Positions 1 through 11,345 of a stretch of DNA of 64,000 nt are shown piece by piece. The stretch is from Branchiostoma belcheri (Eukaryota > Chordata > Leptocardii > Amphioxiformes > Branchiostomatidae). The notes under the pieces are model-generated. The model was not told the origin of the DNA and searched no databases. It saw only the letters and a program-made list of their open reading frames with translations. Both the position numbers and the translations under genes were made by a program. The stretch lies in NCBI RefSeq assembly GCF_001625305.1, contig NW_017804020.1, forward strand, positions 4,221,593 through 4,285,592. Reading direction: 5' to 3'. How positions within the stretch are numbered: the stretch's first letter is position 1; the number at the start of each line of letters is the position of its first letter.

Positions 1-693
1 CTACAGGCTGGAGGACCCTGGGTCCTGTCATAAACAGGTACTCCCCACTGTGGTTTCTCCAGCAGCTTGAATAGTGAATTGGCCCCCATAACCACACAAA
101 CTAATAAACATCCTAGACGGTCCAGCCACCACAATAGTCAGGGATATAATGAGGCCTGGTAGTTTACGTTAGCCGAATTTATTGGGTGCTTATATAGTAC
201 AAGCCTGGTATTCCGTCGCTGCATATCTTGAAATGGTAAACTGATGGTTGATTTTCCACAGCTATCAACTCGCCAACGGAATTCAGGACCTTTTGGATCA
301 ACTGGGCTTCAGACGGAACCATTTCTGTCAGAAAGGGGGGTGTCGCTGAGCCGTTTATGTCGTGGAGGGATCCCAACCCGCTTCGCGTCTCCTATGCTGG
401 GTACTCTACAGGCTGGGGCAGCACTGGGCGTTGGAAGTTCTGCTCTACCGAAGGTCAGTCTTCAGTTATTGACCTCCATGAAATGGGAGGTTACTGTTTT
501 TGGTCTGGGTGATGTTTTATTGTATATTATACTAGTATCTCAAGATCCGTCGGACGGAATGGGAAGAGAGAAAAAAGAAAGAGAAATAAAGAGATTCTAG
601 GTATTACCAATAACGGGAGGTTTCTGTTGTAGTAATGGTTACAGTCTAGTCCATTTGCGACGTTTCATTAAGCAATATACCATACATTTCCAG
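1..693. other. Upstream region of the ZP gene, no supported exon
   Basis: No convincing exon was found here. Open frames exist on both strands but lack domain similarity and paired splice sites. The first exon I can support for the downstream ZP gene starts at 694 in phase 1, so its 5' exons, including any signal peptide, must lie left of the window or be too short to recognise here. Confidence 0.5.
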
Positions 694-3600
694 GGATCTC
701 GGGGCTGACCATCGACGATGCCGGAATTGGTCATCTCATCGTTTCCTGGACAGTTGTGGGGAATCTTCCGGTCTCGCGCTACAGGCTCCGCTACCAGCCG
801 GCAGACGGGTCGGTCTCGTACCAGGACCTCTCCCCCGCACCAGAAGTGGGAGCTACCTTGGCAACGGTACAGGGACTGCAGCCAGACACTGAATACACCT
901 TCACGCTGACTTCTTTCGACGAGGATGACCAGCCAAACGGGGAGATCAACGGCACATACACCACAGGTGAGTGATGTGAAAATACTGATGCAGTGAACGT
1001 TGGGCCAAAGAGGGGTTTGTCCTACAGTGAATATAGAACTTAATGGTGAATCATTGGTCAATATTGATACATTGTAAGGAATCCCGCTTCTGGATCAGAA
1101 GGTTAGGGGTTCGAATCCAAAATCACCATTGTTTGGGATTTTGAATGTAACTGTTTCTTACTTAGGGTTGATGTTAATCATTTAGTTAAAAAGGAATCTT
1201 CTCCCTGTATACCAACATGGTTATACATAGTGAAAAGGGAAACAACATACTGTTTTTGTTGTTCCAGATTCGGTTGTGGTGAACGTACAGTGCGACCAGG
1301 ACAGTATGAGTCTGTCCATCCCCCGTGCGGCACTACTGGCTGTGAATGTGGAGGACCTACACCTGCTGGACCCGGACTGTGGAGCCACTGAGGACGAAGA
1401 TGTCTTTAAGTTAGAGACACACCTTCAGGAGTGCGGAACCAGACAGGAGGTGAGACAGATAACCCTTACTTCTTTCCAACCTAGAGTGTTGTTAACTCAA
1501 GTGTTTATCTTTTTGTGACCTACTGTAAAATGGCATCGGCTAAGTGGACATGGTCCGAAACAATTTACTCCGATTAAAATCCCGTGAATAGTTTCACTTA
1601 AAATTGTTCTGTATACATGACAGGTATCTATTTTTAAGTTCTGCGCTTTATCCCTTTTTAATTGATGCATCTTTGGATTGCCGTGCTTCTTACATTTCCT
1701 CAGACCTCAGGAGATGACAAATTCATCTTCTCCAACGAAGTCATTGCCAACCAAGTGACTCACGACAACGGCGCTGTGCGTGGCCAGCCGGTAAACCTGC
1801 CCTTCCACTGTGAGTTCCTCCGTCAGCGCGTTGTCTCGGGCAGAGCCATCATGTATAACATCCCCCCTCCTCGGTAAGGCCCTGCCTTGTGGTCTAATCA
1901 TGCTTAAGACTTGTATATTTGAAGCAACTTGATACGTAGAATACAGGCTTTTGACGTACTGCCGAAAGGAACGACGTGTCGTTAATGCCTCTTTTATATT
2001 ATCAAACAGGGTTAAATAAACGGGATTGTACCCATCAAGTCAAGTGTGTGGACAACTCAAAGACTATCGCTCTTTGGCAAACAGCAGTTTTTTTTTACCC
2101 AGGAATAATTTTCTATTCTCCATTGTTTGAACTAATCAGATTTGAAAGCTGTTAACAATGCAAAGTAATTAAGGATTCAGGATTCAAGTTCACTACATCT
2201 TTAACCAGCTCTTGCAATCTCCTTGCAGTCTTCGAATCGTTGACGCGAACAACAGTTTCACCATAGAGATGCACATGTACACTTCGGAAGACTTTGTTGC
2301 AACCTATGAGAGTTCTGACTTCCCAGTTCAGGTCAGAAAAGTTTACCTTTCTTCCTATTGTCATTTTGTAGTCTGACAATGATACCTATGGAAACTACCA
2401 ATCAGATACCGGCCTAGCACTTGAGTAATCTTGACTGCATGTCGTTAGACCGGATGAACTAAGAAAGAGACTGCTCTTGTACCCACAGGTCGTACCATCT
2501 GACCGTCTTCACTTCGGCCTGAGTGTTGCGTCACCGCTGGACAACCTGGAGCTGTTCGCCCGTGACTGTGTCTCCACCCCCACCACCAACCCTGACGACA
2601 CTCCTAGCGTCAACATCATCGACGATGGGTACGCTTTGACTACATGTGCTTAAATGTTTAATTACTTGGTTGGTTGGTTGGTTGGTTGGTTGGTTGGTTG
2701 GTTGGTTGGTTGGTTGGTTGGTTGGTTGGTTGGTTGGTTGGTTGGTTATTTATGCAATATAATTATGGCAATCACAGGTTACCTTTCAGTATGAGAGACC
2801 TGGATCTCGCTACAAATGATTTGTACCCCCTGACTTTGCAGCTGTCAGGTTGATCAGACTCTACAGAAGGACGATGACCTTTCTAACGACAAGGCCCTGT
2901 ACTACAGCGTGGACGCCTTCACGTTTCCCAACGCTCTCAACCCCAGCCTGGTAGAAGACGTTTTAAAAATGTCACTTTTGTGGTGACTGGTAGGTGGGGA
3001 CGCTACAGAAGGTTAAATGGTTGGTGACTGTTAAAGTGGATGATATGATACATATAAATGGCGACAAACTCTGCTAAAAAGTTATCAGAACAGAGCATCA
3101 TGAGTTTGAAAACATACCAACAAGTGGTGGGTTGTACTATTCTGGGACAGCGAATACACAACCATATTATGCAGGTTTGGTTTGAGGTGGAGGTTTGAGA
3201 GGTATCGTAAGTGCTGTTCCTCAATAACATATTTCATTATTCCGCAGGTGTACTTCCATTGCACCATGATCATCTGCTTCAAGGACGACCCTGACTCTCG
3301 GTGCAAACAGGGCTGCATTCCACCAGCACGGCGCAGACGAGCCGTCTCGGACGGGACGGAGGGCAGGGTTCGCCGGGAAAGCAGCAGGGACCACGAGGCA
3401 AAAATCACCCAAGGACCGTTCAAGGTGCAGTCCGGAGAAGGAGCAGGTGCGTGATGAAATACGTTTCCGCGAGCAGTAAGGAAGACAGAAAATTAAGTAA
3501 TTTTGGGAAGGATTCCTAATGCAGCTAGACATACATATATCTCAATGTGTTCCTGAAACTTACGTTCCTGAAAATATAGTAGGATCTGTGCAAGCATTGT

Positions 3601-4273
3601 TTGCATTTTTTTCTAGATGCTGCTTACATTGTGCTTGTATGGGATCTTTGCCTTCGTCTTCGATACTTGATGGTGAGAAAAATGTGTGAGAAAAAAGTGA
3701 AGATAGAAGCAAACTTTAGAATATAAGCAAGGCATTAGAATGGTTTCTCGTGTTCCACAGGACCAGCTGGAGTGCCGCTGGGTACCGCGGTGGGAGCGGC
3801 TGTTGGAGTTGCCGGGATCATGGTGCTTCTGATCGTGGCCGTGGTTCTGGCGAAGAAACGGGGCGGCCTGACCTTACGGAGGAAGAAGCGTGATGACGAC
3901 ACTGTCGGTAAGTCCCTACAGTAACAGACTTTATGTCACAATTAATGTTTGTGACCAATTTCAATCAGTTAAACGTGAATCGAAGTCATTTTTCATCAAC
4001 TGCATCGGTTATTGTGCATGTTATCTCTCATTCAAGGAAGAAAAGTAGAAAAGATGTTTTCTGGCAAATCGTTATCAGAACAAAATGCTCAATTTATCTC
4101 TCTTTGGACGCCATTTATGACAGCATGTCTGTGTGGCCTTATTATGGGTCTGTACTGGATTGTGGCGCCGTTTTGATTAGTGGATTTTGTTTTCTCTGTT
4201 AGGACTTGACAACTACGCATACCAGGCTTGGGGAAAGATGAACAAGACTGGCATTGCTGACACCAAAGCCTAG
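694..4273 (+). CDS. FN3 + ZP-domain single-pass membrane protein (3' part, 9 exons)
   Basis: Nine exons chain in phase: 694-966, 1268-1449, 1704-1873, 2229-2331, 2489-2628, 2842-2950, 3248-3446, 3761-3907 and 4203-4273 (stop TAG 4271-4273), about 464 residues in the window. Exon 1 is a fibronectin-III-like unit ([16 protein letters not shown]). Exons 2-7 form a zona pellucida domain: [22 protein letters not shown], then PFHCEF, FARDC, and [10 protein letters not shown] with the late cysteines. After it lies a basic RRRR site (furin-like consensus cleavage position of ZP proteins). Exon 8 has a transmembrane segment ([17 protein letters not shown]) followed by a basic stop-transfer run. The short cytoplasmic tail ends GIADTKA. 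ZP proteins polymerise at the cell surface or in extracellular matrices; the role of this one is not visible. The N-terminus is outside the window. Splice sites are canonical and every phase joins. Confidence 0.88.
1073..1135 (+). repeat. tRNA-like / SINE remnant in ZP intron 1
   Basis: A tRNA 3'-half-like stretch has an anticodon-arm-like hairpin (CTTCTGGATCAGAAG) followed by GGTTAGGGGTTCGAATCC, a good RNA polymerase III B box / T-arm. The 5' half with A box and acceptor stem is not convincing, so this is more likely a degraded tRNA-derived SINE than a functional tRNA gene. Confidence 0.45.
2665..2748. repeat. (TTGG)n microsatellite
   Basis: About 20 uninterrupted copies of the tetranucleotide TTGG/GGTT lie in the intron between ZP exons 2489-2628 and 2842-2950. 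Length is expected to be polymorphic. Confidence 0.97.
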
Positions 4274-5965
4274 AGTCTCCTTGTACCAGGACCAACATAC
4301 AGAAACAATGTAGAATTCTTATAAGCTTGCCTCTTATCTTGACTAGCCTCCTTGCAGCAGGTTCTACAACTGGGCTTTTGGGGTAGCCTTCATAGTGCGC
4401 TTTTTTCCTTCTGTCATGTCACTTCTGTTTGTGCCGGGGTTCTTTTGGCGGCAAAGCTAAGGAGGCTAGATTTTGACAGGATTCGTAATAGCAAATCTTC
4501 TTCAGTTAATTGACCTATCATATCAGCATATCAAGCATCAGACCAAAAGCAGTAAAGACTCAACATCTATACTAAGAGACAGGCTAGGATTGGGAACCCA
4601 CTAATCATCAGATTAACCGTTGCAGCACATGATTAACATATAGAATAAAAGGCATAGTAGGAGACTTTATAGCAGCAGTAAATGTATTCATCTTTTAAAG
4701 TAAACTTAAAGACGATTTATGGAAGTCTATAATCATACCAACAATAGTGATAGCCATCTACACTTAGACAGTGTATATAGTGAACTATCATCATACCAAT
4801 TTTAGTGTAAGCTCCCTGGTGATACTTCATGGTGGATGTATTACGCTGAAAGTTAACTATTGGCTTTTTTAATATTTAAGAGCTCGGATTAGACAGCAAG
4901 CATGAACTTATTTTGAGATATCTTGATGTTCTACACTGCTAAATTTGGGTGTAATAATGCACTAATAGTGTCGGCTCAAATGTAAGAATGCAGTAAGCTT
5001 TGAGATCATGTTACTGTAGTATAGTCTCTCCATCTAAACTTCAACACAGTGTCGTGAACTTTATCACCAGTCATCAATAGTCTCTCCATCTAAACCTAGA
5101 CAACGCAGTTAACTTTATCATCATACAACAGCAGTATACTTTTAGGCTCTTTATATCAACTTAGAGACACTGCCTTTTTACTGTCATACGAATAGTTGTT
5201 TACGCTCTGTAGTGATGCTTAGTAGAGCTTGGATTAGATAGCAACCATGGACTTATTCGGACGCCCTAATGTTCTGCTTGCGTGCTGCTAGGAGACTCTG
5301 CTGGTGCATAGGAAGGCTGCACAGCTTTCTCTTACCTTTAAATTGACTGTTTCTCCTGCGACTCAGTAGTTGGTGATTTCTATTACTAAAGCATATGGAA
5401 GCCTCCTCTCTTCTAATAAGCTTATACACAAAATCTCTTTTGCTATTTTCTTATATTTTAGAATCTGTCTATATTTAAGGTATACACCTTTCTCTCTTTA
5501 GTTCCTTACTTGCAGCTTAATCGCGGTGGAAAAAATGGGGTAATGTGACAATGACTCAATTTGCAGAACACGGGGTTCAATGTGACAAAGTTCACTTATC
5601 AATTCATATTACTATTAGAATTTTATCAATAACACTTATAGTACATCATTTCTGTGCCAATGTTGTACTCGAATCTGGATTAGTGCCTTTTACGTGCACG
5701 TTTTAAAGGGGGGAATGAGCCATCGTTGTCTGTAAACTCTTTGTACACATAACGTACATCTACACTGAAACACACATTCGTATCAACATTACGCTAAGCA
5801 TCTACTTTGGAATTTAGTAATGTTCTTGACAAGTAAACTGTTGTCTCTTGATCACTGTGTTGTAAGATGTAAATTGGCAAGATGCACTGTATCGTGTCTT
5901 GTAATGAGACAAGGAAACATCTGGAGTTCCGTACATACGGAATAAAGCGGAGTCATGGGGTCACA
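4274..5965 (+). other. Long 3' UTR of the ZP gene
   Basis: No further coding sequence is seen after the TAG at 4271. The region is AT-rich, with internally repeated phrases such as TAGTCTCTCCATCTAAAC near 5022 and 5078. It runs to an AATAAA at 5941-5946, so it is read as a roughly 1.7 kb 3' untranslated region. Confidence 0.6.
5941..5946 (+). terminator. Polyadenylation signal AATAAA of the ZP gene
   Basis: This is the canonical hexamer, with a GT-rich stretch (TGTTGTCTGTGTC) about 25 bases downstream, the usual layout of a cleavage/polyadenylation site. Confidence 0.65.
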
Positions 5966-6698
5966 TATCTGTTGTCTGTGTCTTTTTTAACCATTCACTG
6001 ACTGTAACACTGTTATATCCGGCCGCACATGTCTTATCACAGAAAAGATAGTGACATATTTCAAGACACTGTATTTTTGTAAAACAGGCTGGCTATTTTT
6101 TCAAACTTTAATTTGACATTTTCTGGCTCAAGGTTTTCCGGGATAGAGCGTCCTCCTATAAGGCTTGCAGTCACTTAAGGCTACCTAAAACATATTATAA
6201 CTGTTCTAATCATAATTTCTTTCCAGCTGACAATTAATAATAATTCTCTGCTAGATGGCGGAAATCAACCGTTGTAGACCTCAACATTGTATGTTTTTAT
6301 TGTCTGTGCCTGCTCATTGATACACAGTCAAACCTGTACAAGTTACCACCTCTACATAAGAACAAGCTGACCATTGATATACAGTCAAATCTGTACTGCT
6401 ACTAGTGACCAGGACATCCTGGACATTGATACAGCCTTACCTGTACTATGCACTGTGACTTTTACACGGCTGTGTACAACAGCTGGTCTAATTTAGCCTG
6501 ATAACCACAACTACTTTAACCCTCAAAATCAATCCCCACAGAAAATAATGTCTCTCTGCTCAAAATTTCGGACTAGTTTGTGTCAAAATAACACAAAGGT
6601 AGTGTCAGCAGCAATAAGTATTCAATTTGTTCAAAGTATAGTAGCCGGAATATGCTAATTCAATCAGCCTCGACACTACATGTTTCCATGCAAGCGGT

Positions 6699-6930
6699 AC
6701 CTGTCCTTGGTACTGAACGCCATCCTCATAGTAAAACACACAGTATGTATGGTGAAGACCACACAGTACAGGGACTTGTTAAAGCCGGCCAAACCTTACG
6801 GAAAAAAATGGCATGCACTTGAGGAAGGTAGGAGTGGAACTGTCAACGGTCTACCATAAATTCACAATGGTAGCGGCTACATGTTACGTTGCATTCGGGC
6901 AAGCTGATTCCGCCTACATGAAAATCCAGG
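6699..6930. repeat. Diverged tandem duplication, copy 1
   Basis: This resembles 7086-7350: both begin TGTCCTTGGT-CTGAACGCCATC, share AAACC-TACG-AAAAAA-T-G, then TCACAA-GG and CGGCTA, and end TCCGCCTA then ATCCAGGCA. The offset is about 390 bp. Neither copy has a supported open frame. Confidence 0.75.
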
Positions 6931-7085
6931 CACTAATATAGCCAATTGTACGCTTTTCATAGACTGCACCGATTACATACGCTACATGCTGTTGTATATG
7001 AACCATTTGGTCGTCTGGCTACGAATTATGTGATATCAAAACGGCCTATTACGCCCCAGGCTTGCAGGCATTCTTCCTAACAAGT

Positions 7086-7350
7086 TTACGTGCAAACTGT
7101 GCCTGTCCTTGGTGCTGAACGCCATCCGCACAATGTTTAACACATAGTGTGGTGAACACTACACGCGCACTCGCTTTTTGAGCGTCCATGAAATACAGGA
7201 ACTTTTAAAAGTTTGACAAACCCTACGAAAAAAATAGGTATGCTTTTAAGGGGATTAGAGGTCGTATTGTAAATGCTCTACTCCAAATTCACAACGGCTG
7301 CGGCTAACGTTATAACGTTATATTCGGACCAGCTTGCTCCGCCTAAATCC
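7086..7350. repeat. Diverged tandem duplication, copy 2
   Basis: Second copy of the repeat at 6699-6930, longer by insertions (including CGCGCACTCGCTTTTTGAGC). It could be a diverged mobile element or a duplicated regulatory block; the sequence does not decide. Confidence 0.75.
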
Positions 7351-8096
7351 AGGCATCATCGCTGCAACACCGGGGACAGGCCTACACTGAATAGCTTTAT
7401 CTTGTTTGTTATGTTGGAAACAAAGCACCGTTGAAACTTCTTTAAGTACAATACTAGTAATCTTTATTATATGTACTGAGAGTTATATGTGCACTCAATG
7501 TAATTATAACCTTCGGCCTCGCCCGCCAACGTAGTGTCATGCCCCTGGAAATATCTACTTTGAGATTACCATTGTCAGACGAATATCGTCATTGTAATTT
7601 TCAAGTACTACAATTACCCCCTACATTCAAATGCTAGTCGCTACTAAACACAATATTATACCTGCAACTATCAATTTGACATTAAAACGTTCAACCAGGC
7701 TACGTTTACATTATTCCTTTTCAGTATTGTTCCTTTAAATAACACATTAATAATTATCATTACGTCAAATAAATTAACAAGTTTCACGTTATCTTCAATG
7801 GTCTTCAGACAGTTATGGAATATCACATTACACCTAAACCGTAAGACATTACGTTATACCCATTGTCACTCAAGGCAACAATTTGGAAATTTGATGCTGT
7901 TTTGGTAGGTGGGTGTTATTTGCTTGTAAGGTCCATTCTACATTGTAACATTTCAATGTTAGTTTACGATGTAAACGTGATTTAAATGTGACGAAGATGA
8001 TGATGAAAGTGACACAAGTGACATATTGTTTTAGTCATGGCTAAGGAGAAACATAGTGAATATGATGCGTCCATTGTCCTTGACCCTGCATCCATA

Positions 8097-8102
8097 TTTA
8101 TT
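8097..8102 (-). terminator. Polyadenylation signal AATAAA (minus strand)
   Basis: AATAAA on the minus strand lies about 80 bases past the stop at 8181. No AATAAA or ATTAAA was found between the possible polycystin stop (9486) and the protease exon (9264), which favours a shared transcript end here. Confidence 0.6.
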
Positions 8103-8180
8103 GTCCATGTTCCTTTTGGCCATTTTAAATGTTTTCAAAGTCTTGAAAATTCTTGCTATTTACAAATATTTTAAACAGTG

Positions 8181-9264
8181 TCACATATTACACATTATAG
8201 TGCATTTTGTACTTTTCACGGAACAGTCTTCACATGCCCATGTGCCATCACTAGGAGGGCTGACTGGCAGGCAGCTGACGTGAAAGATCCTCTGGCATGC
8301 CCTGCACGCCTCCACCCTTCCCAGACCCTCCTCCTGCTTGCAGCGGCAAACCAGTGAGATTCTGCTGACCCTGGTTAGACCGACTTTCTTCCTGTGGCTG
8401 CTTAGATGAGGAAACCGTGTGAGCCTCCCTTGTTTGAAGCACATCACCAAATGGCTCCTCATCTTCCTGTCGTCATACGCAATGCTGCTCACGTCTCGCC
8501 CCTCTGCGATGTCGACTGCCCAGGCGATGGCAAACATCCCACAATCAACGACATTCTTCTGACGCTGTACCTCTGGTAGGATGATGGTCAGGACGTTCCT
8601 CTCTTGGTCGGCAAACGCGCCGTAAGACTGGTAAAGCTGAATCTGCAGAGATGTGGTCATGGCGGCGCCGAGGCTGTCATACAGGCGCACCTGTCCGTCT
8701 GTGTAACAGGACAGAACCCAGTGCTTTCTGCTGTTGTGGTGGATTTGTAGCCCCCTTCCTGTCATATTGGCAAATCCATCCTCACAGAGACCAACTACAG
8801 GGTCTTCCAGGCCTTGGAGTGCCGGGTAATGGTGGTGGAGCAGTCTCTGGGCAGCCTGGATGTGGTCGTCTGTCAGCATCTCGTCGCTTGTCAGGGCCAC
8901 CTTGTCACCAGCACTCAAGTTGACACTTGGCCTCCCCACTTGATACAGAGCAATTTGACATCTGTTGACAGACTTCTTGCCACTTTTTTCCTCATTGGAT
9001 AGGATGGACTCCATGGCTTGCTTGGTTTGGTGGCTTTCCTGAGTGACATTTGGCAGAGACCCGGATGCCACCACCACTGGCGCCTTGCTGTCGGAGCAGA
9101 TCGCTTGACTGCTGTCGTCTGTGCGGTTATTCTGGGATGCAAGACGAACCGCGATGATGCGGCAGCCTCTTTTGGGGACATGAAGTTGCACTGCTGCAGC
9201 ATCGGGAACATCTTTGACAGTCGGAACAAACTCAGGCTCTGTGGGGAGGTCTACGTCCTTCATC
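8181..9264 (-). CDS. SENP/Ulp1-like cysteine protease domain + PHD finger (candidate last exon of the polycystin gene)
   Basis: One open exon codes about 360 residues. A C48-type (Ulp1/SENP) deubiquitinase/deSUMOylase-like core is seen with all four catalytic positions: His (SRKHWVLSC), Asp (VRLYDSLG), oxyanion Gln (EVQRQKN) and Cys (VVDCGMFAIAW). A C4HC3 PHD finger follows (CRCKQ, VEACRACQRIFHVSCL, WACEDC). The acceptor CTGTATCCTCACAG at 9265 joins in phase 2 to the donor at 9489 of the polycystin tail, giving an uninterrupted frame. Alternatively this is a separate intronless gene starting at an in-frame ATG at 9311 (MKMNTLETSHH). Ulp1-like domains are carried by several DNA transposon families, so a captured transposon origin is possible. 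The domain call is firm; membership of the polycystin transcript is inference. Confidence 0.8.
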
Positions 9265-9489
9265 CTGTGAGGATACAGGTGGTGAGAAGTTTCTAAAGTG
9301 TTCATCTTCAACCAATAACACTACGTTTTAAGCCTATTTTAACTGTTCGAATTTCTAAAAATATTGTACGTCGACTGTTAATGTTCAACAAATATCTGGT
9401 ATCAAATTTCAAGGCTATTTTAGTTACTGTGACAGGAAGATCACTATTAAAGGGCCTTGATCGTGCTCAAGTACCATTTTCGTACTTAC

Positions 9490-11345
9490 TTGAGGTTAAA
9501 GAGCAACTGCCTCTGCAGCCACAGTTTCTCCACTTTAATCTCCACCTCGACCAGGCTGTCATGAAGAGTGTCCAAGTAGTTGTTATCTGTGTCGATAGAA
9601 ATGCTTCAGTCAGTTTTCTTTATTTACAGATAACAAAAACCATTTTAAAACAATGCTGAATATGAAAAAAAACATCCAAGGCCTTCCTGTATCTGAGAAT
9701 ATGTATGATGACAATTGCTATCATAATGACATAGTATGATGCATTGCAAACAAAATATAATCAAATGCAAAGTATACAGAGCTTACAATTAGGGGGAATT
9801 ACAGAATTCTATCTGTTAAACCAAGGACTACGCTACCTGTGACGGGCACTTCCCAGAAGCCGAAGAAGGCCGTGAAGCGTTCCCACAACCCCTGGGTGAA
9901 GTACTCGTCCACCTCTGACATGTTATGGTTCCGCGCATTGGGAAGGGCGCTGTCGATGATAGCCATAGCAATGTTCATCAGCACCAGGAAGATGTTGCAA
10001 ATGAAAGCGATGAAGTAGATGGTGCCGAGGATGGGGGCTGCCTCCCGCAGCTCGTGGTAGTAGAAGTTTCCAAGAGACATCTGGAACAGGGTGGAGAAGG
10101 ACTTGCTGATGGTGCTGAAAAGAAATAAAAGTTAAATCTTTATAAGGATAACCTGGCTTTCAAGCAGTCACAAGTTTTCGACCCTTACTGAAGTACTGAA
10201 CTTAATTATGAAAATAGATGTAATGTATTTGACAGAAATGTTTCTTTACCTGTAGTCGGTCACAGTAAGGCCGAACAGGAGATGAGCACAGACGCCGAAT
10301 GCTGCCTGATAGAGGAAGAGGTAGATTGCGAAGTAAGCGAACTCCACCTTCATCCCTCGGAGCACGGACATCAGCTTGGCAAGGAATGGGTTGAACCTCA
10401 GCAGCCGGAGGAACTTCAACATGGTGACAAACGTCAGAAAGGCCAGGAACCAGCCGAAAGCCAGGCTTACGTTCACCGCAGATTGGAAATAGTGGACATC
10501 ATCTATAGAATAACAAGATGTTAGATGCCGTAATTAGTACGGTGGTGAATAATTAACTGCCTTCTAATCAGTCTGAGAATGTTGCGCTTGTTTTCAAATG
10601 GTGAGCATGTTAAAGTCAAGTTTCAATATAATATGTATAATTTTTTTTGCAAAAATATGAAACACACCTTTCCCAACATTGATCGTTGCCAGACCCTTGA
10701 AGCTATAGGTTCTCTTGAAGCCGTACAAAGTGATGACAGTGAATGCCAAGAAGAAATTGAAGATTTCGACAATATTCCATGGCTCCCTCAGGTAGGCCAA
10801 GCCGGCTGCACGAGCAGTATTCATCTCTTTCCAGAGTGTGTAGAGGAGAATGATAACGTAAATGATTTCCAGCAGGACGTAGATGTACCCGATGGTCCCC
10901 GGCCGTTGATGAAGTCGGAAGGCCTGCACGCGATGATGGGTGAAAACTCCGGCCGTCTCGGAGAATTCAAACACCATCGTCAGCGATGTGAACAGATCCA
11001 GGTTTCCGTCGTAGAGCAACGCTTCTAAGAAGATGGCCCTCGTTCGCTTGTCGATCCAACGGTTAGCCTTCAGCTCGGCCAGGATGCTGCGCATCTCGTC
11101 TGCAGATTTTCCCAGGTTCAGCCCGAAGCCGTCTCCCCAGTACCGTGTCGTCACACCGTAGATGGGGAGACTGGGGTATGCACTGGGGAGGTGGGTCCAT
11201 CCAGGGGCTTCTGACTCCATCGCTGACGTATTCCAGACCCTTTCCCAACCCTTCTGAAACGCCCCGGTCTCCTTTGTATTTTCAGCGTACCCTGATGAAC
11301 ATTCGTCAAACGACTTCTGCATTTTTACTGGCACTGTGCACAGCC
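9490..11345 (-). CDS. Polycystin exons 29-32: polycystin loop, TM7-TM11 channel core, coiled-coil tail
   Basis: Exons 11345-10668, 10502-10250, 10114-9837 and 9586-9490. CTVPVKMQKSFDEC and YWGDGFGLNL lie in the extracellular loop. TMs: IGYIYVLLEIIYVIILLYTL, IFNFFLAFTVITLYGF, LAFGWFLAFLTFVTMLKFLR, FAYFAIYLFLYQAAFGVCAH and GTIYFIAFICNIFLVLMNIA. The pore-adjacent YSTISKSFSTLFQMSLGNF resembles the polycystin pore helix. Exon 32 codes a short coiled coil (LHDSLVEVEIKVEKLWLQRQ). There the sequence CTCAAGTAAGT is both a stop (AAG TAA) and a strong 5' splice site. Confidence 0.9.

Larger units (their letters stand above)
5970..8090. other. Intergenic region with an old tandem duplication
   Basis: No gene is supported. 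The region separates the 3' ends of the convergent ZP and polycystin genes. Its main structure is a diverged direct repeat (6699-6930 and 7086-7350), listed separately. Confidence 0.6.

Noticed and set aside
244..600. 118-residue plus-strand open frame near the left end
   Set aside because: No domain, low-complexity composition and no splice signals linking it to the ZP exons.
639..1061. 140-residue minus-strand frame over the FN3 exon
   Set aside because: Antisense shadow of the ZP gene exon 694-966.
1073..1135. Functional tRNA gene
   Set aside because: Only a T-arm and an anticodon-arm-like hairpin are present; no acceptor stem pairing or A box.
10579..11028. 149-residue plus-strand frame
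   Set aside because: Antisense of polycystin exon 10668-11345, whose minus frame has clear channel motifs.
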